This document shows positions 1-7,023 of a DNA stretch of 35,041 nucleotides, piece after piece. The notes under the pieces are model-generated. The model did not search any database, was not told the DNA's origin, and saw nothing but the letters and a program-made list of their open reading frames with translations. The DNA is from SIG701 sp045539595 (GTDB lineage: Bacteria; Bacillota; Clostridia; Oscillospirales; CAG-272), in the NCBI GenBank assembly GCA_045539595.1, contig JAZQFQ010000116.1, positions 1-35,041 on the forward strand, read 5' to 3'. Position numbers and translations under genes: made by a program. Within the stretch, counting starts at the first letter, position 1, and each line of letters starts with the position of its first letter.

Positions 1-21
1 TCTTCCTAAGACCGCTTGGCC
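1..21. repeat. Terminal direct repeat marking circular closure
   Basis: The first 21 bases are identical to positions 35021-35041. An exact short overlap at both contig ends is the usual sign of a circular molecule opened arbitrarily by an assembler, and the minus-strand gene order (HNH, then portal) reads naturally across the join. It is too short to be a typical phage terminal redundancy, although physical ends in this region cannot be excluded. Confidence 0.9.
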
Positions 22-47
22 TCCGACTTGGTCGCACGCGGGTACGC

Positions 48-65
48 GGGGGCGGGTACGCCCCC
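48..65. other. GC-rich hairpin after the HNH gene
   Basis: A 7-bp perfect stem (GGGGGCG/CGCCCCC) with a 4-base GGTA loop lies just beyond the HNH stop codon, inside a stretch that carries GCGGGTACG twice. No T-run follows on either strand, so it is not an obvious intrinsic terminator. Between an HNH gene and the packaging genes, a cos/pac or processing element is possible; this is inference from position. Confidence 0.5.
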
Positions 66-70
66 GTTCC

Positions 71-415
71 TCAGATGGTCTTGAATTTCGACCAGTCCCT
101 ACTCTGAGGCAAATTTCTGTTTGTGATTATTTCAGGTTTCGCAGGTTTACCCTCCCGAAGTAGGCCATCTGACTTTGCCAGGTTGCAGGTGAGGTGGGCA
201 AGTTGAAGGTTGCTCAGATCTGACGGATGTCCGCCTCTTGCGATCGGTATGATGTGGTCTATGGTTTTGCTCATCGGGTTCGGATAACGGAGCGTAAAAT
301 CAACAGGCTTGCCGCAGATCCCGCACACCGTCTGTGTGGCGTAGATCTTCTTCCGGTTCCTATCCAGGGCGGCTCTGTGTTCACCGAGCTCGTCAGTTCT
401 GTAGGTTCTCGGCAT
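71..415 (-). CDS. HNH endonuclease
   Basis: 114-residue protein with an early CGIC zinc pair followed by the HNH core: an IDHIIPIARGG segment, an N-containing LSNLQLAH loop and a final HLTCN. This is the compact zinc-binding HNH nuclease that tailed phages carry beside their packaging genes, where such enzymes assist terminase cleavage at the cos site. The start follows a GGAGAAAG ribosome site. Downstream across the circle junction comes the portal gene, so it heads the late morphogenesis region. No small terminase lies between them, so this nuclease may matter more than usual for end formation (inference). Confidence 0.88.
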   Translation of the reverse strand: MPRTYRTDELGEHRAALDRNRKKIYATQTVCGICGKPVDFTLRYPNPMSKTIDHIIPIARGGHPSDLSNLQLAHLTCNLAKSDGLLREGKPAKPEIITNRNLPQSRDWSKFKTI

Positions 416-500
416 TTCGATCTTTCTCCGGTTGTTTTTTAGAATGGGTGCAGGTGGGTCTGTTTTTCGTAAAGCAAATCTATCTCAAAGGAGGTTCAGT

Positions 501-607
501 ATGGAAACCAATGAAAAAGTTATTGTGCCGCCATGAATAACCTGCACCCGGCGGCTGAAAAGCAACAGGCGGAAGATCTGACCACTTCTTCCGCCCGTAT
601 GCTATAG
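501..607 (+). other. Two tiny overlapping ORFs behind a strong Shine-Dalgarno, opposite strand
   Basis: On the plus strand AAAGGAGG stands 6 bases before an ATG that opens an 11-codon frame (501-536, METNEKVIVPP). Its stop overlaps the ATG of a 24-residue frame (533-607) as ATGA. Everything around is transcribed from the minus strand. The pair sits between the arms of a 10-bp inverted repeat (GGGTGCAGGT at 446-455, ACCTGCACCC at 540-549). It could be a leader-type peptide pair or chance. The 416-656 interval otherwise holds only the terminator hairpin and presumably the late promoter, which I could not pinpoint. Confidence 0.25.
568..595 (-). terminator. Hairpin terminator candidate at the early/late boundary
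   Basis: A perfect 9-bp stem, GGCGGAAGA/TCTTCCGCC, with a 10-base loop lies downstream of the ArpU-like gene. On the minus strand it is followed by TGTTGCTTTT, an interrupted T-rich tail. It probably ends the early transcript before the HNH/portal late operon. Confidence 0.55.
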
Positions 608-656
608 CTTTCGACGATAGAAGAATATCACAGCCAAAAGGCTTTTTTAATGCAAC

Positions 657-1058
657 TTAGGTTAATTTCATGTAGTCCGCCACCAGGTAAACGAATGATC
701 TGTTCCAGCGCAGCACGGTGGTGTAATCGGCGTGGAGGACCATGGCAGCGCCCTGCATGCTGTGGGATCTCTTGAAGTATGTCATCTCGATAAGCCGGCA
801 GCGAAGATCTCCGTCCGGCATTGCCCTGGTCTTCCGGATTGCCCTGTCCACCGCCTCGAAGCGTTCCTGATCTCTCGGTGGCAGCTCTCTCAGTGCGATT
901 GCCTCTGTCTTTCTCTGCGTTTTGCCTCTCCCGCCTGTCTTGCTGTATCCCGGCGTGATCTGCTGGCTTTTCAATGCTCTGAGCTGCTTTTTGTATTCCG
1001 GATATTTGCGGATCACGTTTTTCACATATCCCCACCAGGGCTCTCTCGGTTTGCTCAT
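657..1058 (-). CDS. ArpU/RinA-like late transcription regulator
   Basis: 133-residue basic protein opening with PWWGYVKNVIRKYPEYKKQL, a start typical of clostridial phage regulators of the RinA/ArpU type. The C-terminus (MQGAAMVLHADYTTVLRWNRSFV) looks like a sigma-factor region-4-type helix-turn-helix. Family members activate late gene transcription. It is the last gene of the early region, overlaps the end of rep as ATGA, and precedes the terminator and the HNH/portal operon, as expected for a late activator. A second long frame over the same bases on this strand is Arg/Gly-biased and looks like a shadow. Family placement is from sequence style. Confidence 0.7.
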   Translation of the reverse strand: MSKPREPWWGYVKNVIRKYPEYKKQLRALKSQQITPGYSKTGGRGKTQRKTEAIALRELPPRDQERFEAVDRAIRKTRAMPDGDLRCRLIEMTYFKRSHSMQGAAMVLHADYTTVLRWNRSFVYLVADYMKLT

Positions 1059-1846
1059 GTTTTCTTCCGTCCCTTCTTCGGCAGGATAATCTGTCCGCCT
1101 CTGACGTCAGGCTTTTGCGGCAGCTTGCAGCGCATATATCTGCTGATCAGCACACCGTCATCATCCCGGTTTTCCTCGACGTCCATGATGATGCTGCCAT
1201 ACTCCGGCTGTATGTCTTCCATATCCGTCACCTCGATCGGCTCAGTGTAGATCGGCCGGTCCATCCCTCGGCAGCAGCTCCATGTGTTCTCCCCGGCTGG
1301 CCTGTCGTGCACATTCTCCGCCATGTATGCTGCCAGATCACTGTGATCTCCCCGGTTGTCGATATCCTCCATCTTGAAGGTGCCCGGTCCTCCGAATTGC
1401 TGCCAGATCTCCCTGGCGATTTCCAGCGCATCTCCCGGAAGGATCATGTGATGGTGCAGTCTTGCCGGCGCTCCCCTGTGTGGGCTCCAGTTTGCCGTCA
1501 CCCAGATTGCCTTCAGTTTTTTCCCCGTCCGGCTGTTGTACGCCTTCCGGAGCTTTGTGCGGAATTTCTTCAGGTCCTCTTTCGCCTGGTCGAAATTGAA
1601 ATACTCGCTATAATGGCCGCTGTCGTATGACAGGGTGCAGAAAATGTCCCCCGCCTCGAAATTGCAGTTGATCACCCTGGCAAGGTTTCGGATGCTCCCC
1701 TTCTCATTCGCTCTGATCTTTTTCTCGCTTGACGGGTTTGCTTTCTTGTTCCTCTTCCTGCATGGCTCGTTATTGTTGGAAAACCATGTGCGCCTCGTTT
1801 CCACGACGCGGCCGGATATAATTTTGTACTCCATCAGCTTTCTCAT
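1055..1846 (-). CDS. Rolling-circle replication initiator, HUH Rep
   Basis: 263-residue protein with the three motifs of HUH nickases in order: a beta-strand motif FCTLSYDS (about 69-76), the metal-binding triad in ARLHHHMIL (about 128-136), and a Tyr-containing helix DLAAYMAENV (about 171-180) as likely nicking tyrosine. This matches the Rep ORF2/G2P-type family. The enzyme should nick one strand at a hairpin origin, attach covalently to the 5' end and start rolling-circle synthesis. The start follows GGAAGGAGGG. A promoter and large palindrome lie immediately upstream. It is the only replication protein I recognise here, so elongation must rely on host polymerase and helicase. Confidence 0.8.
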   Translation of the reverse strand: MRKLMEYKIISGRVVETRRTWFSNNNEPCRKRNKKANPSSEKKIRANEKGSIRNLARVINCNFEAGDIFCTLSYDSGHYSEYFNFDQAKEDLKKFRTKLRKAYNSRTGKKLKAIWVTANWSPHRGAPARLHHHMILPGDALEIAREIWQQFGGPGTFKMEDIDNRGDHSDLAAYMAENVHDRPAGENTWSCCRGMDRPIYTEPIEVTDMEDIQPEYGSIIMDVEENRDDDGVLISRYMRCKLPQKPDVRGGQIILPKKGRKKT

Positions 1847-1894
1847 TCCGCCCTCCTTCCGGTCTGGTTCTAATGTTAGCCGCTAAAAGGTCCC

Positions 1895-1922
1895 TATAGA
1901 AACGCGTGCGCGCGTTTCTATA
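1895..1922. repeat. 12-bp palindrome at the rep promoter, origin or operator candidate
   Basis: Perfect inverted repeat TATAGAAACGCG/CGCGTTTCTATA with a TGCG loop, placed directly over the predicted transcription start of rep and overlapping its -10. Rep proteins commonly bind and nick hairpins beside their own gene, so this is the best candidate for the double-strand origin and/or an autoregulatory operator. The actual nick site cannot be read from sequence. Confidence 0.65.
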
Positions 1923-1947
1923 TAAGTATTGACCTTTCAGTTTTCAA
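1919..1947 (-). promoter_or_regulatory. Promoter of rep
   Basis: Minus-strand TTGAAA (1947-1942), 17-bp spacer, TATATA (1924-1919). The transcript would start inside the adjacent palindrome and run into rep about 70 bases later, giving rep its own promoter apart from the upstream early operon. Confidence 0.65.
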
Positions 1948-1953
1948 AGTGCT

Positions 1954-1997
1954 GAGGCTCTCAGACAGCAGCACCAGTGTCCTGGTGCCGTTGCCTC
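1954..1997. other. Branched secondary structure upstream of rep
   Basis: An outer GAGGC/GCCTC stem (1954-1958 with 1993-1997) encloses a 7-bp hairpin GCACCAG/CTGGTGC (1971-1977, 1982-1988) with a 4-base loop. It fills the gap between the preceding gene's stop and the rep promoter. It could terminate upstream transcription (no T-run seen) or be part of the replication origin. Confidence 0.4.
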
Positions 1998-2012
1998 AAA
2001 GTCTCTTTGTAA

Positions 2013-2531
2013 TCAGTTCATAGCATTGCAGGTCTTCACCATCCAGTCCTTCAGTTCTTCGGATGCGTCTATTGCGGCAAAAAGAGCTGTAATAAACATT
2101 CCTTCTTTTGCGACAATCCAAATTTCCCCCGTCGCCTCCATGGTCCTCTCGAAGAGTTGCATCTGATCTGAGTAGATCGGCTGCAGATATCGTTCCGGCA
2201 GCACATAGCAGCTGCTCCCCACCCGGAGGATCGAAAAGAGGGTTCCTTTGTATAGTATGCCGTTGTCATCGATCACGATCGGCCTGTCTGTCCTGCTGTC
2301 CATCGACAGATCCCACGACTTCGGCACAGCTGATTCTCTCGTGTACCAGCTGTCTCTCTTTTCCGGCTTGACACCGAAGGCAAAAAGCAGCGACTCCGTT
2401 GTGAATTCAGGCAGCCCGCTCATTTCATAGCATGAGAAATCATCCCCCACCCACTGCGTGCCGTCTTTTTGGGCATAGAGCACCAGCATCTTCCGCTTTG
2501 CCAGCACGGAATTAAGCTTTTTGAAATTCAT
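2013..2531 (-). CDS. Hypothetical early protein
   Basis: 172 residues from the chosen ATG at 2531, which follows GAGGAG by 6 bases and overlaps the stop of the upstream gene as ATGA; a start 21 codons earlier is open but lacks a good ribosome site. Soluble, mixed composition, no transmembrane segment or recognised motif. I do not recognise the family. It is the last gene before the rep promoter region. Confidence 0.65.
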   Translation of the reverse strand: MNFKKLNSVLAKRKMLVLYAQKDGTQWVGDDFSCYEMSGLPEFTTESLLFAFGVKPEKRDSWYTRESAVPKSWDLSMDSRTDRPIVIDDNGILYKGTLFSILRVGSSCYVLPERYLQPIYSDQMQLFERTMEATGEIWIVAKEGMFITALFAAIDASEELKDWMVKTCNAMN

Positions 2532-2689
2532 AGCAGTCTCCTCATCCACTTTGGCATTTTTCTTTTCCACATCCAGTGTGATATGATTTTCCACTTCGGT
2601 GGCTCTTTTTCCATATAATGCCGATAGTCAGCACCGGCTTTCATATACCAGTTATATTCCCGTTTTCGCTGCCACCGTCTTTTGCTCAT
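2528..2689 (-). CDS. Small basic protein, Trp/Lys/Arg-rich
   Basis: 53 residues, opening MSKRRWQRKREYNWYMKAG, with five Trp and many Lys/Arg. It starts behind the GAAGGAGGAAAGC ribosome site that also precedes two neighbours, and its TGA overlaps the next ATG, so the coupling supports translation. The charge suggests nucleic-acid binding, but there is no family match I recognise. Confidence 0.55.
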   Translation of the reverse strand: MSKRRWQRKREYNWYMKAGADYRHYMEKEPPKWKIISHWMWKRKMPKWMRRLL

Positions 2690-2858
2690 CTTGGCTTTCC
2701 TCCTTCGGCTCGAAATAACCATTGCACAGGGTGCTTTTTGCTTCTCTCCAAAAGTCAAACCCCGGAGCTGCTGTGTTCTCGCATTTCTTCCAATCTTTTG
2801 AAAGTTCTGGCTTGCTTTTTCCCCACCATCTGCAATCTGAGCATTTATGCTTTTCCAT
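2652..2858 (-). CDS. Small Cys-containing early protein
   Basis: 68 residues with CSDCRWW, a KKCEN segment and a later LCNGYFEPKEES. This is a common phage mini-protein plan with four Cys that may bind zinc. Ribosome site GAAGGAGGAAAGC just before ATG. It overlaps its upstream neighbour by 14 bases. Function unknown. Confidence 0.65.
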   Translation of the reverse strand: MEKHKCSDCRWWGKSKPELSKDWKKCENTAAPGFDFWREAKSTLCNGYFEPKEESQDEQKTVAAKTGI

Positions 2859-3120
2859 TGCTTTCCTCCTTCGACAGAAACACTTTCAACTTTTCGAACT
2901 CAGCTTCATCATCCGGGTTGCCATAGCTTGTGTTCCAATATTCTTCCAGTGCAATCAGATGAGCAACCTGCTTTGGGGACAACAGTTCAAGATGGTCTTT
3001 GACGATTTTCAGTCTCCTATCTCTGTCAGGATGTGCGCTCCAGGAAAAAACGCATTGACAGTGTTGCATTTCATACTCACAAATTGGGCAGAACTCAATA
3101 TGCACATGTCCATTCCTCAT
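2845..3120 (-). CDS. Hypothetical protein with CPIC/CQC zinc-like motif
   Basis: 91 residues: an N-terminal CPICEYEMQHCQC cluster that could bind zinc, then a helical C-terminus rich in Glu/Lys. The start overlaps the preceding stop as ATGA, with GGAGG upstream. Belongs to the small early-gene operon; function unknown. Confidence 0.65.
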   Translation of the reverse strand: MRNGHVHIEFCPICEYEMQHCQCVFSWSAHPDRDRRLKIVKDHLELLSPKQVAHLIALEEYWNTSYGNPDDEAEFEKLKVFLSKEESNGKA

Positions 3121-3422
3121 GTTTCTTCCTCCGCTTCGATGACAGTTGGCATACTATCCAAAGTATCAATTAGACATTCATAAGCGTATGACCACGAGAA
3201 TGGTGCGGTATTTTTGTTCCATTCATCTTCTGCTCTCTCTTTGAGAATTTTGCCGAGCAAATCCGCATCGATCAGCCTGCCGTGATGTGCTGGTATTTCT
3301 TTCACCTTTGGGTTGCTGTAGTAATTGCGATTTTCGGTCCTAACAACAGCTCCGCCCGGCATCAACGTGATGTAAGTATTTTCATTCTTCGGCAGTATTA
3401 TTCCATCAATCAGGACACTCAT
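3117..3422 (-). CDS. Hypothetical phage protein with LIDAD / MPTVIEA motif
   Basis: 101 residues carrying HGRLIDADLL and, near the end, YECLIDTLDSMPTVIEA. This pairing is widespread in short early proteins of Firmicutes phages, whose function is unassigned. A clear AAGGAG precedes the ATG. It is coupled to the gene below it (ATGA) and follows the ASCH gene by 3 bases. Confidence 0.7.
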   Translation of the reverse strand: MSVLIDGIILPKNENTYITLMPGGAVVRTENRNYYSNPKVKEIPAHHGRLIDADLLGKILKERAEDEWNKNTAPFSWSYAYECLIDTLDSMPTVIEAEEET

Positions 3423-3425
3423 GAT

Positions 3426-3722
3426 TCACCCTTTCTCCTTAATTCTAATAATCCTGAGAACATAGTATCTCTTATCAGGCTTAGCACCCCACTCTGGCTT
3501 TCCACGCCCGCAAGAAAGTGTACACACTGCGGTTATAGCTGGGGACCCAGCGCTGTATCCGTTGCGGAATATTACTTCATGCTCTTTTCCCCAATAAGCA
3601 GGATATCCCCATACATTTCTGAAGCGCGTGAAATAATAGGGTTTGATATCACGGTATTCTTCTGTCTTTTCCCCTGAAAGAATCATGTCAAACCACTTCT
3701 TTTTAATCGGCAATGTTAGCAT
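3426..3722 (-). CDS. ASCH-domain protein
   Basis: 98 residues starting MLTLPIKKKWFDMILSGEKTEEYRD, the hallmark opening of ASCH (PUA-like) domains, which bind RNA or nucleotides; in phages the role is unproven. The GEKTEEYR segment and the C-terminal YYVLRI strand fit the small single-domain form. It starts behind GAAGGAGGAAAGC, 39 bp beyond a strong minus-strand terminator, so it may head a separate transcript. Confidence 0.78.
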   Translation of the reverse strand: MLTLPIKKKWFDMILSGEKTEEYRDIKPYYFTRFRNVWGYPAYWGKEHEVIFRNGYSAGSPAITAVCTLSCGRGKPEWGAKPDKRYYVLRIIRIKEKG

Positions 3723-3853
3723 CAGCTTTCCTCCTTCGGCTTAAACCAGTTGAATTCATCAAAAAGGGCGCCGGTGGTACCTGCCCGGCGCCCTAATGTC
3801 AACCGGCAGAATAAGAAGTTGAACAAATTATAAATTGCAAAGGATATAATCAT
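3722..3853 (-). CDS. Possible 43-residue ORF crossing a terminator
   Basis: A frame of 43 codons starts at an ATG with no good ribosome site and ends DEFNWFKPKEES, its TGA overlapping the ASCH gene's ATG. The ending resembles other phage mini-proteins (compare NGYFEPKEES two genes away). However, its middle is the GC-rich terminator stem, so it is either an attenuated gene or a remnant. The rest of 3723-3938 holds no other gene; an isolated AGGAGG on the minus strand (3887-3892) has no start behind it. Confidence 0.3.
   Translation of the reverse strand: MIISFAIYNLFNFLFCRLTLGRRAGTTGALFDEFNWFKPKEES
3761..3793 (-). terminator. Strong intrinsic terminator after the PcfJ/DUF3102 transcript
   Basis: Minus-strand stem GGGCGCCGG/CCGGCGCCC (9 bp perfect) with a 10-base loop, followed directly by TTTTT. 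It separates the long early operon from the ASCH/small-gene cluster. Confidence 0.85.
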
Positions 3854-3938
3854 GTTCTTGTTACACGACGAAAACAGGAAAAATAACCTCCTCTTTTACA
3901 TTACATTTTAAATTTTCTGCCGGATGCTTACACATGAT

Positions 3939-4904
3939 TTAGGTCTCCACCTTCTTGCGGAATGCGTCCACTGCGGCCATGATCGCTTTGGAGAGCTTCT
4001 CTGCCGTCTCCTGATCCGTGTTGCGGATCTTCAGCAGAAGGCCGTGGAGACGGTTCTGGTTCTCCTGCAGCTGCGTGAAATAGATCTTGAAGGTTGTCAT
4101 ATCCGGGGAGGCCGTCGCCAGCTGCTTCCGAAGGTCTTCGGCTTTCTGTTCAGCCGCTGCCTTGCCTGCTTCCGCTGCGGCTATTTCAGCCTGTGCTTCG
4201 GCATGTGCTTCTTCCCGGATCTCTCTTCTCTTCTCCTCCGATATCACAGGATTCGCTTTTGCATCCGCCAGGGCTGCACGGGCATCCTGCAGCTTCTTCT
4301 CGGCATCCTCTCTTGCCGATTCGGCCTTTTTCGCTTTGTCAACGGCCTTTGCTGCCTCTGTCTGCAGATTTGTAACCTGCTTGGCCTTCATGTTGAGGTC
4401 CCGGTTTGAATCTCTCAACATTTTATTGTCTTCTTCAAGCTTCTTCTGTGCTGAGACGGCAGCATCCCGCTCCTCTATTGCTTTTTTCAGCTCACGGACT
4501 GACATGCTCTCCACATCGTGCTCTTTCACGAAATCTTCCCGCTCATTTTCCGGCACGGAAAGAAGGGCAAAAGCCTGAGAAATCCCCAAATTCCGAAACG
4601 TTTCGGAATTTACATCGCCGAAAAGGCTCTCCTGATTTGCCCCGTAGGCGTCATAAATCTTCATCATCATGGTGGCTTTGTCCTGGGAGAATGGCAGATT
4701 GTCCTTGATCCAGTTTCCCCACTCTCCGTGGTCCACCAGCTGCTTTGCCTCAGTGAGCTTTCTCCCCAGCTGGATGGCATAGGAAAGCTCTGACCGGAGA
4801 GCTGTCTGGTAGAGAGTGTTGATCTCTGTCTTGATCACATTGATGTCACGGAATTCGCCTTCCCGGACGGATGTGGTTTTGCTGATGGTCAGTTCGTCAC
4901 TCAT
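3939..4904 (-). CDS. DUF3102 family coiled-coil protein
   Basis: 321 residues. The N-terminal about 120 residues match the DUF3102 pattern (alternating helices, LGRKLTEAKQLVDHGEWGNWI, FSQDKATMMMKIYDAYG), common on conjugative elements and clostridial phages. A long Ala/Glu/Lys-rich coiled coil follows (about 140-260), then a short helical tail. The N-terminus recalls plasmid partition/regulatory proteins; function unproven. The start overlaps the end of pcfJ (ATGA) with GGAGG upstream, so it is coupled to it. It is the last gene before the terminator. Confidence 0.8.
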   Translation of the reverse strand: MSDELTISKTTSVREGEFRDINVIKTEINTLYQTALRSELSYAIQLGRKLTEAKQLVDHGEWGNWIKDNLPFSQDKATMMMKIYDAYGANQESLFGDVNSETFRNLGISQAFALLSVPENEREDFVKEHDVESMSVRELKKAIEERDAAVSAQKKLEEDNKMLRDSNRDLNMKAKQVTNLQTEAAKAVDKAKKAESAREDAEKKLQDARAALADAKANPVISEEKRREIREEAHAEAQAEIAAAEAGKAAAEQKAEDLRKQLATASPDMTTFKIYFTQLQENQNRLHGLLLKIRNTDQETAEKLSKAIMAAVDAFRKKVET

Positions 4905-6664
4905 GCGGTTGTCCTCCTGTTATTTTTCAGCAGGTATGGAGCCAGCACATCCGTCTCCCACGCCTGCACAAATTCTTTCACATCTTTAGGGATCTGAAGC
5001 TTCTTCCCGTGTGCAAACTCATTGCCATATCCATGCAGCTGGATCCGGTGCACTTTGCTGCCGTTCACATCCTCGTTGAGTGTAAACCAGCTGCGCTCCG
5101 GCCTCCTGGCATGACGGACGAAGAAGATCATCTGCCCCCGGCAGTGCTGTAAGGCATAACCGCCCACGCAGTGATGCAGCACTGCACCTTCCCTGACCAG
5201 TTCCGCAGGGCTTTCCGGGATTACAATGCAGTATTCCCCGTTTTTCCATTCCAGAGGAGCGTACTTCTTCTTCATTTCCGCAAAGGTCCGGCGCTCTTTC
5301 GGAGTGCCGATCTTCTCCTGCTCTATTCTGATGGCCGTCAGCGCATCCGATACCCGGTCATGAGCGGTCCGCAGATCTCTCGGGAATTTCTCCTCCTGCG
5401 TCAGCTCCGTTTCCCGCTCCGTCATCTCGCAAAGGCTTTTGAGCATTCTTCTGTAGTCCAGATAATGGACTGCATCGGTTTTCTGCTTCTCAATGTAGCC
5501 GCAGATTCTCCCGAGGCCGTCAGAAAAGAATGGGGTGAAGTAATCTATTTCGGTAGGATCGATCTTCTTCCCCCAGGCTGTGAATTCCGCCGCCGTTGTC
5601 TTCGGGAAGATTTTCCGATAGTCCTTGAATGCGCCCACCAGCCGAAGCGCCCAGGCATGAGAGACGATGAAACGATAGTCTTCCTTCCCGACTCCGAGGA
5701 TCCGGTGCGGTTTTTTCTCTCTCAGGTCCATGCCTGCCATGTCCGTGCTGTAGCAGTATTTCATCCGGGCACGAACATAGTCTGAGGCGATGGCAGCGCC
5801 TCCGGTTTTCACCAACGCCTCGATGGTTCGATGCTTTGACCAGATCTTCAGATAAGAGGAAGCGCACAGGGTATCCTTTGCTTTGAAATAGGTGTCGATA
5901 GCTGTTTTCTCACCTGTGGTGCCGGTCATGTCCTTCACATTGCAGAACATATATGCTCCAGTTGATATCATGTATAAGCCGCCGCCCTCGCAATAGGGCA
6001 TGTCTTCCGGATCATTCCACCGGCCGATTTTTCTCCATTTCCCATCTGTCCCGGTTCCGTACCGGATGACTCTGCCGGAAGGGCTGACAGCCGTTGCACA
6101 CCTTGCTGCTGCAATCAGCTTACTGTATCCTGTCTTTCCCAGCCATCTGGTCGCCAGCCAGTACAGGATGACGGTAGTGGTGCCGATATTCGTCAGCTCG
6201 GCGATCTGCGTTGTGAAGCTTCTCCCGTTAATGCTGCTTCTTCGCACAAGCTGTGCCTTTACTCCGCAGCGAGGGCAGTGCATATATTTTCTCCGGTTCC
6301 CGCCCACATCAAAGGCAACAGTCTCCGGTTCCTCGCCGTCCGTCCATCCGTCAAGAAGATTTCCGTCTTCCATCTGAAGGAGAAGGATCTGCTTGTTCTT
6401 GTATCCTGCTGTGAATGTCTCTCCGCATTCCGTGCATCTGCATACGGCTCCCCAGTGATTCCTTCCGCCGATCTCATAGCTGCCGAAGCAGTTCAGAATC
6501 TGCCAGGTATCCGGATCCGGCACACTCTCACGAGCCCAGATAATCAGAGGCTGCTTGATCTCCCGCAGGCGCTCGGCATAGTGCCGGAGCTTTTCTGACG
6601 GCTCCGTCGGCAATGAGGCAAGCGTTGCCTGCTCCCACTCCTGCTCATTGATTTTCTTTCCCAT
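4901..6664 (-). CDS. pcfJ: PcfJ-like protein
   Basis: 587 residues. Two Cys-x2-Cys pairs, CRCTEC (about 75-80) and CPRC (about 130), suggest a zinc ribbon. The C-terminal third has the PcfJ signature LVREGAVLHHCVGGYA (about 478-493). PcfJ is named from the conjugative plasmid pCF10, where it lies in the transfer region with PcfK; its biochemical role is unknown. It starts with TGATG overlap to PcfK, the standard pairing. Full-length for the family, with no frameshift seen. Confidence 0.85.
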   Translation of the reverse strand: MGKKINEQEWEQATLASLPTEPSEKLRHYAERLREIKQPLIIWARESVPDPDTWQILNCFGSYEIGGRNHWGAVCRCTECGETFTAGYKNKQILLLQMEDGNLLDGWTDGEEPETVAFDVGGNRRKYMHCPRCGVKAQLVRRSSINGRSFTTQIAELTNIGTTTVILYWLATRWLGKTGYSKLIAAARCATAVSPSGRVIRYGTGTDGKWRKIGRWNDPEDMPYCEGGGLYMISTGAYMFCNVKDMTGTTGEKTAIDTYFKAKDTLCASSYLKIWSKHRTIEALVKTGGAAIASDYVRARMKYCYSTDMAGMDLREKKPHRILGVGKEDYRFIVSHAWALRLVGAFKDYRKIFPKTTAAEFTAWGKKIDPTEIDYFTPFFSDGLGRICGYIEKQKTDAVHYLDYRRMLKSLCEMTERETELTQEEKFPRDLRTAHDRVSDALTAIRIEQEKIGTPKERRTFAEMKKKYAPLEWKNGEYCIVIPESPAELVREGAVLHHCVGGYALQHCRGQMIFFVRHARRPERSWFTLNEDVNGSKVHRIQLHGYGNEFAHGKKLQIPKDVKEFVQAWETDVLAPYLLKNNRRTTA

Positions 6665-7023
6665 CAGAGAAAGTCCTCCAGATTCAGGATATTTTCCTCC
6701 ATTGCTGGTACCGGCTCAGTTGCCGGCTCCGGCCTCTCTGTCTGATCCGGGAGACCGTAAAACTTCCGGATGACCTTTTCCGCCTCTGCCGGCGTGATGC
6801 AGACGCAGTTTCCTCTGTTTTTGCTGTGGATTTCGTCCGCATGCTTTCTCAAGGCATCCGCACATTTTGTTATGCTCATATCCGTGTTCTTCAGATCTTC
6901 TTCAACGATCTGGGAGATTGCAGGCTCTGCTTTGATCATGTCAATCATCTGCATGCCGATCATCCATGTGGGACTATTTTCCTTCCCGCTCTGCTGTTTT
7001 TTTATTTCTTCGATTGCCTTCAT
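6664..7023 (-). CDS. pcfK: PcfK-like protein
   Basis: 119 residues from the ATG at 7023, preceded by AAAGGAAGG; an in-frame start 20 codons upstream lacks such a site. MKAIEEIKK at the start and CVCITPAEAEKVIRKFYGLP in the middle match PcfK-like proteins, always found upstream of PcfJ as here. A Pro/Glu-rich linker ends in an acidic ILNLEDFL tail. Role unknown. Confidence 0.82.
   Translation of the reverse strand: MKAIEEIKKQQSGKENSPTWMIGMQMIDMIKAEPAISQIVEEDLKNTDMSITKCADALRKHADEIHSKNRGNCVCITPAEAEKVIRKFYGLPDQTERPEPATEPVPAMEENILNLEDFL

Noticed and set aside
628..1035. Second long minus-strand frame over the ArpU-like gene
   Set aside because: Arg/Gly/Gln-biased shadow frame with no ribosome site; the other frame has family motifs and coupling to rep.
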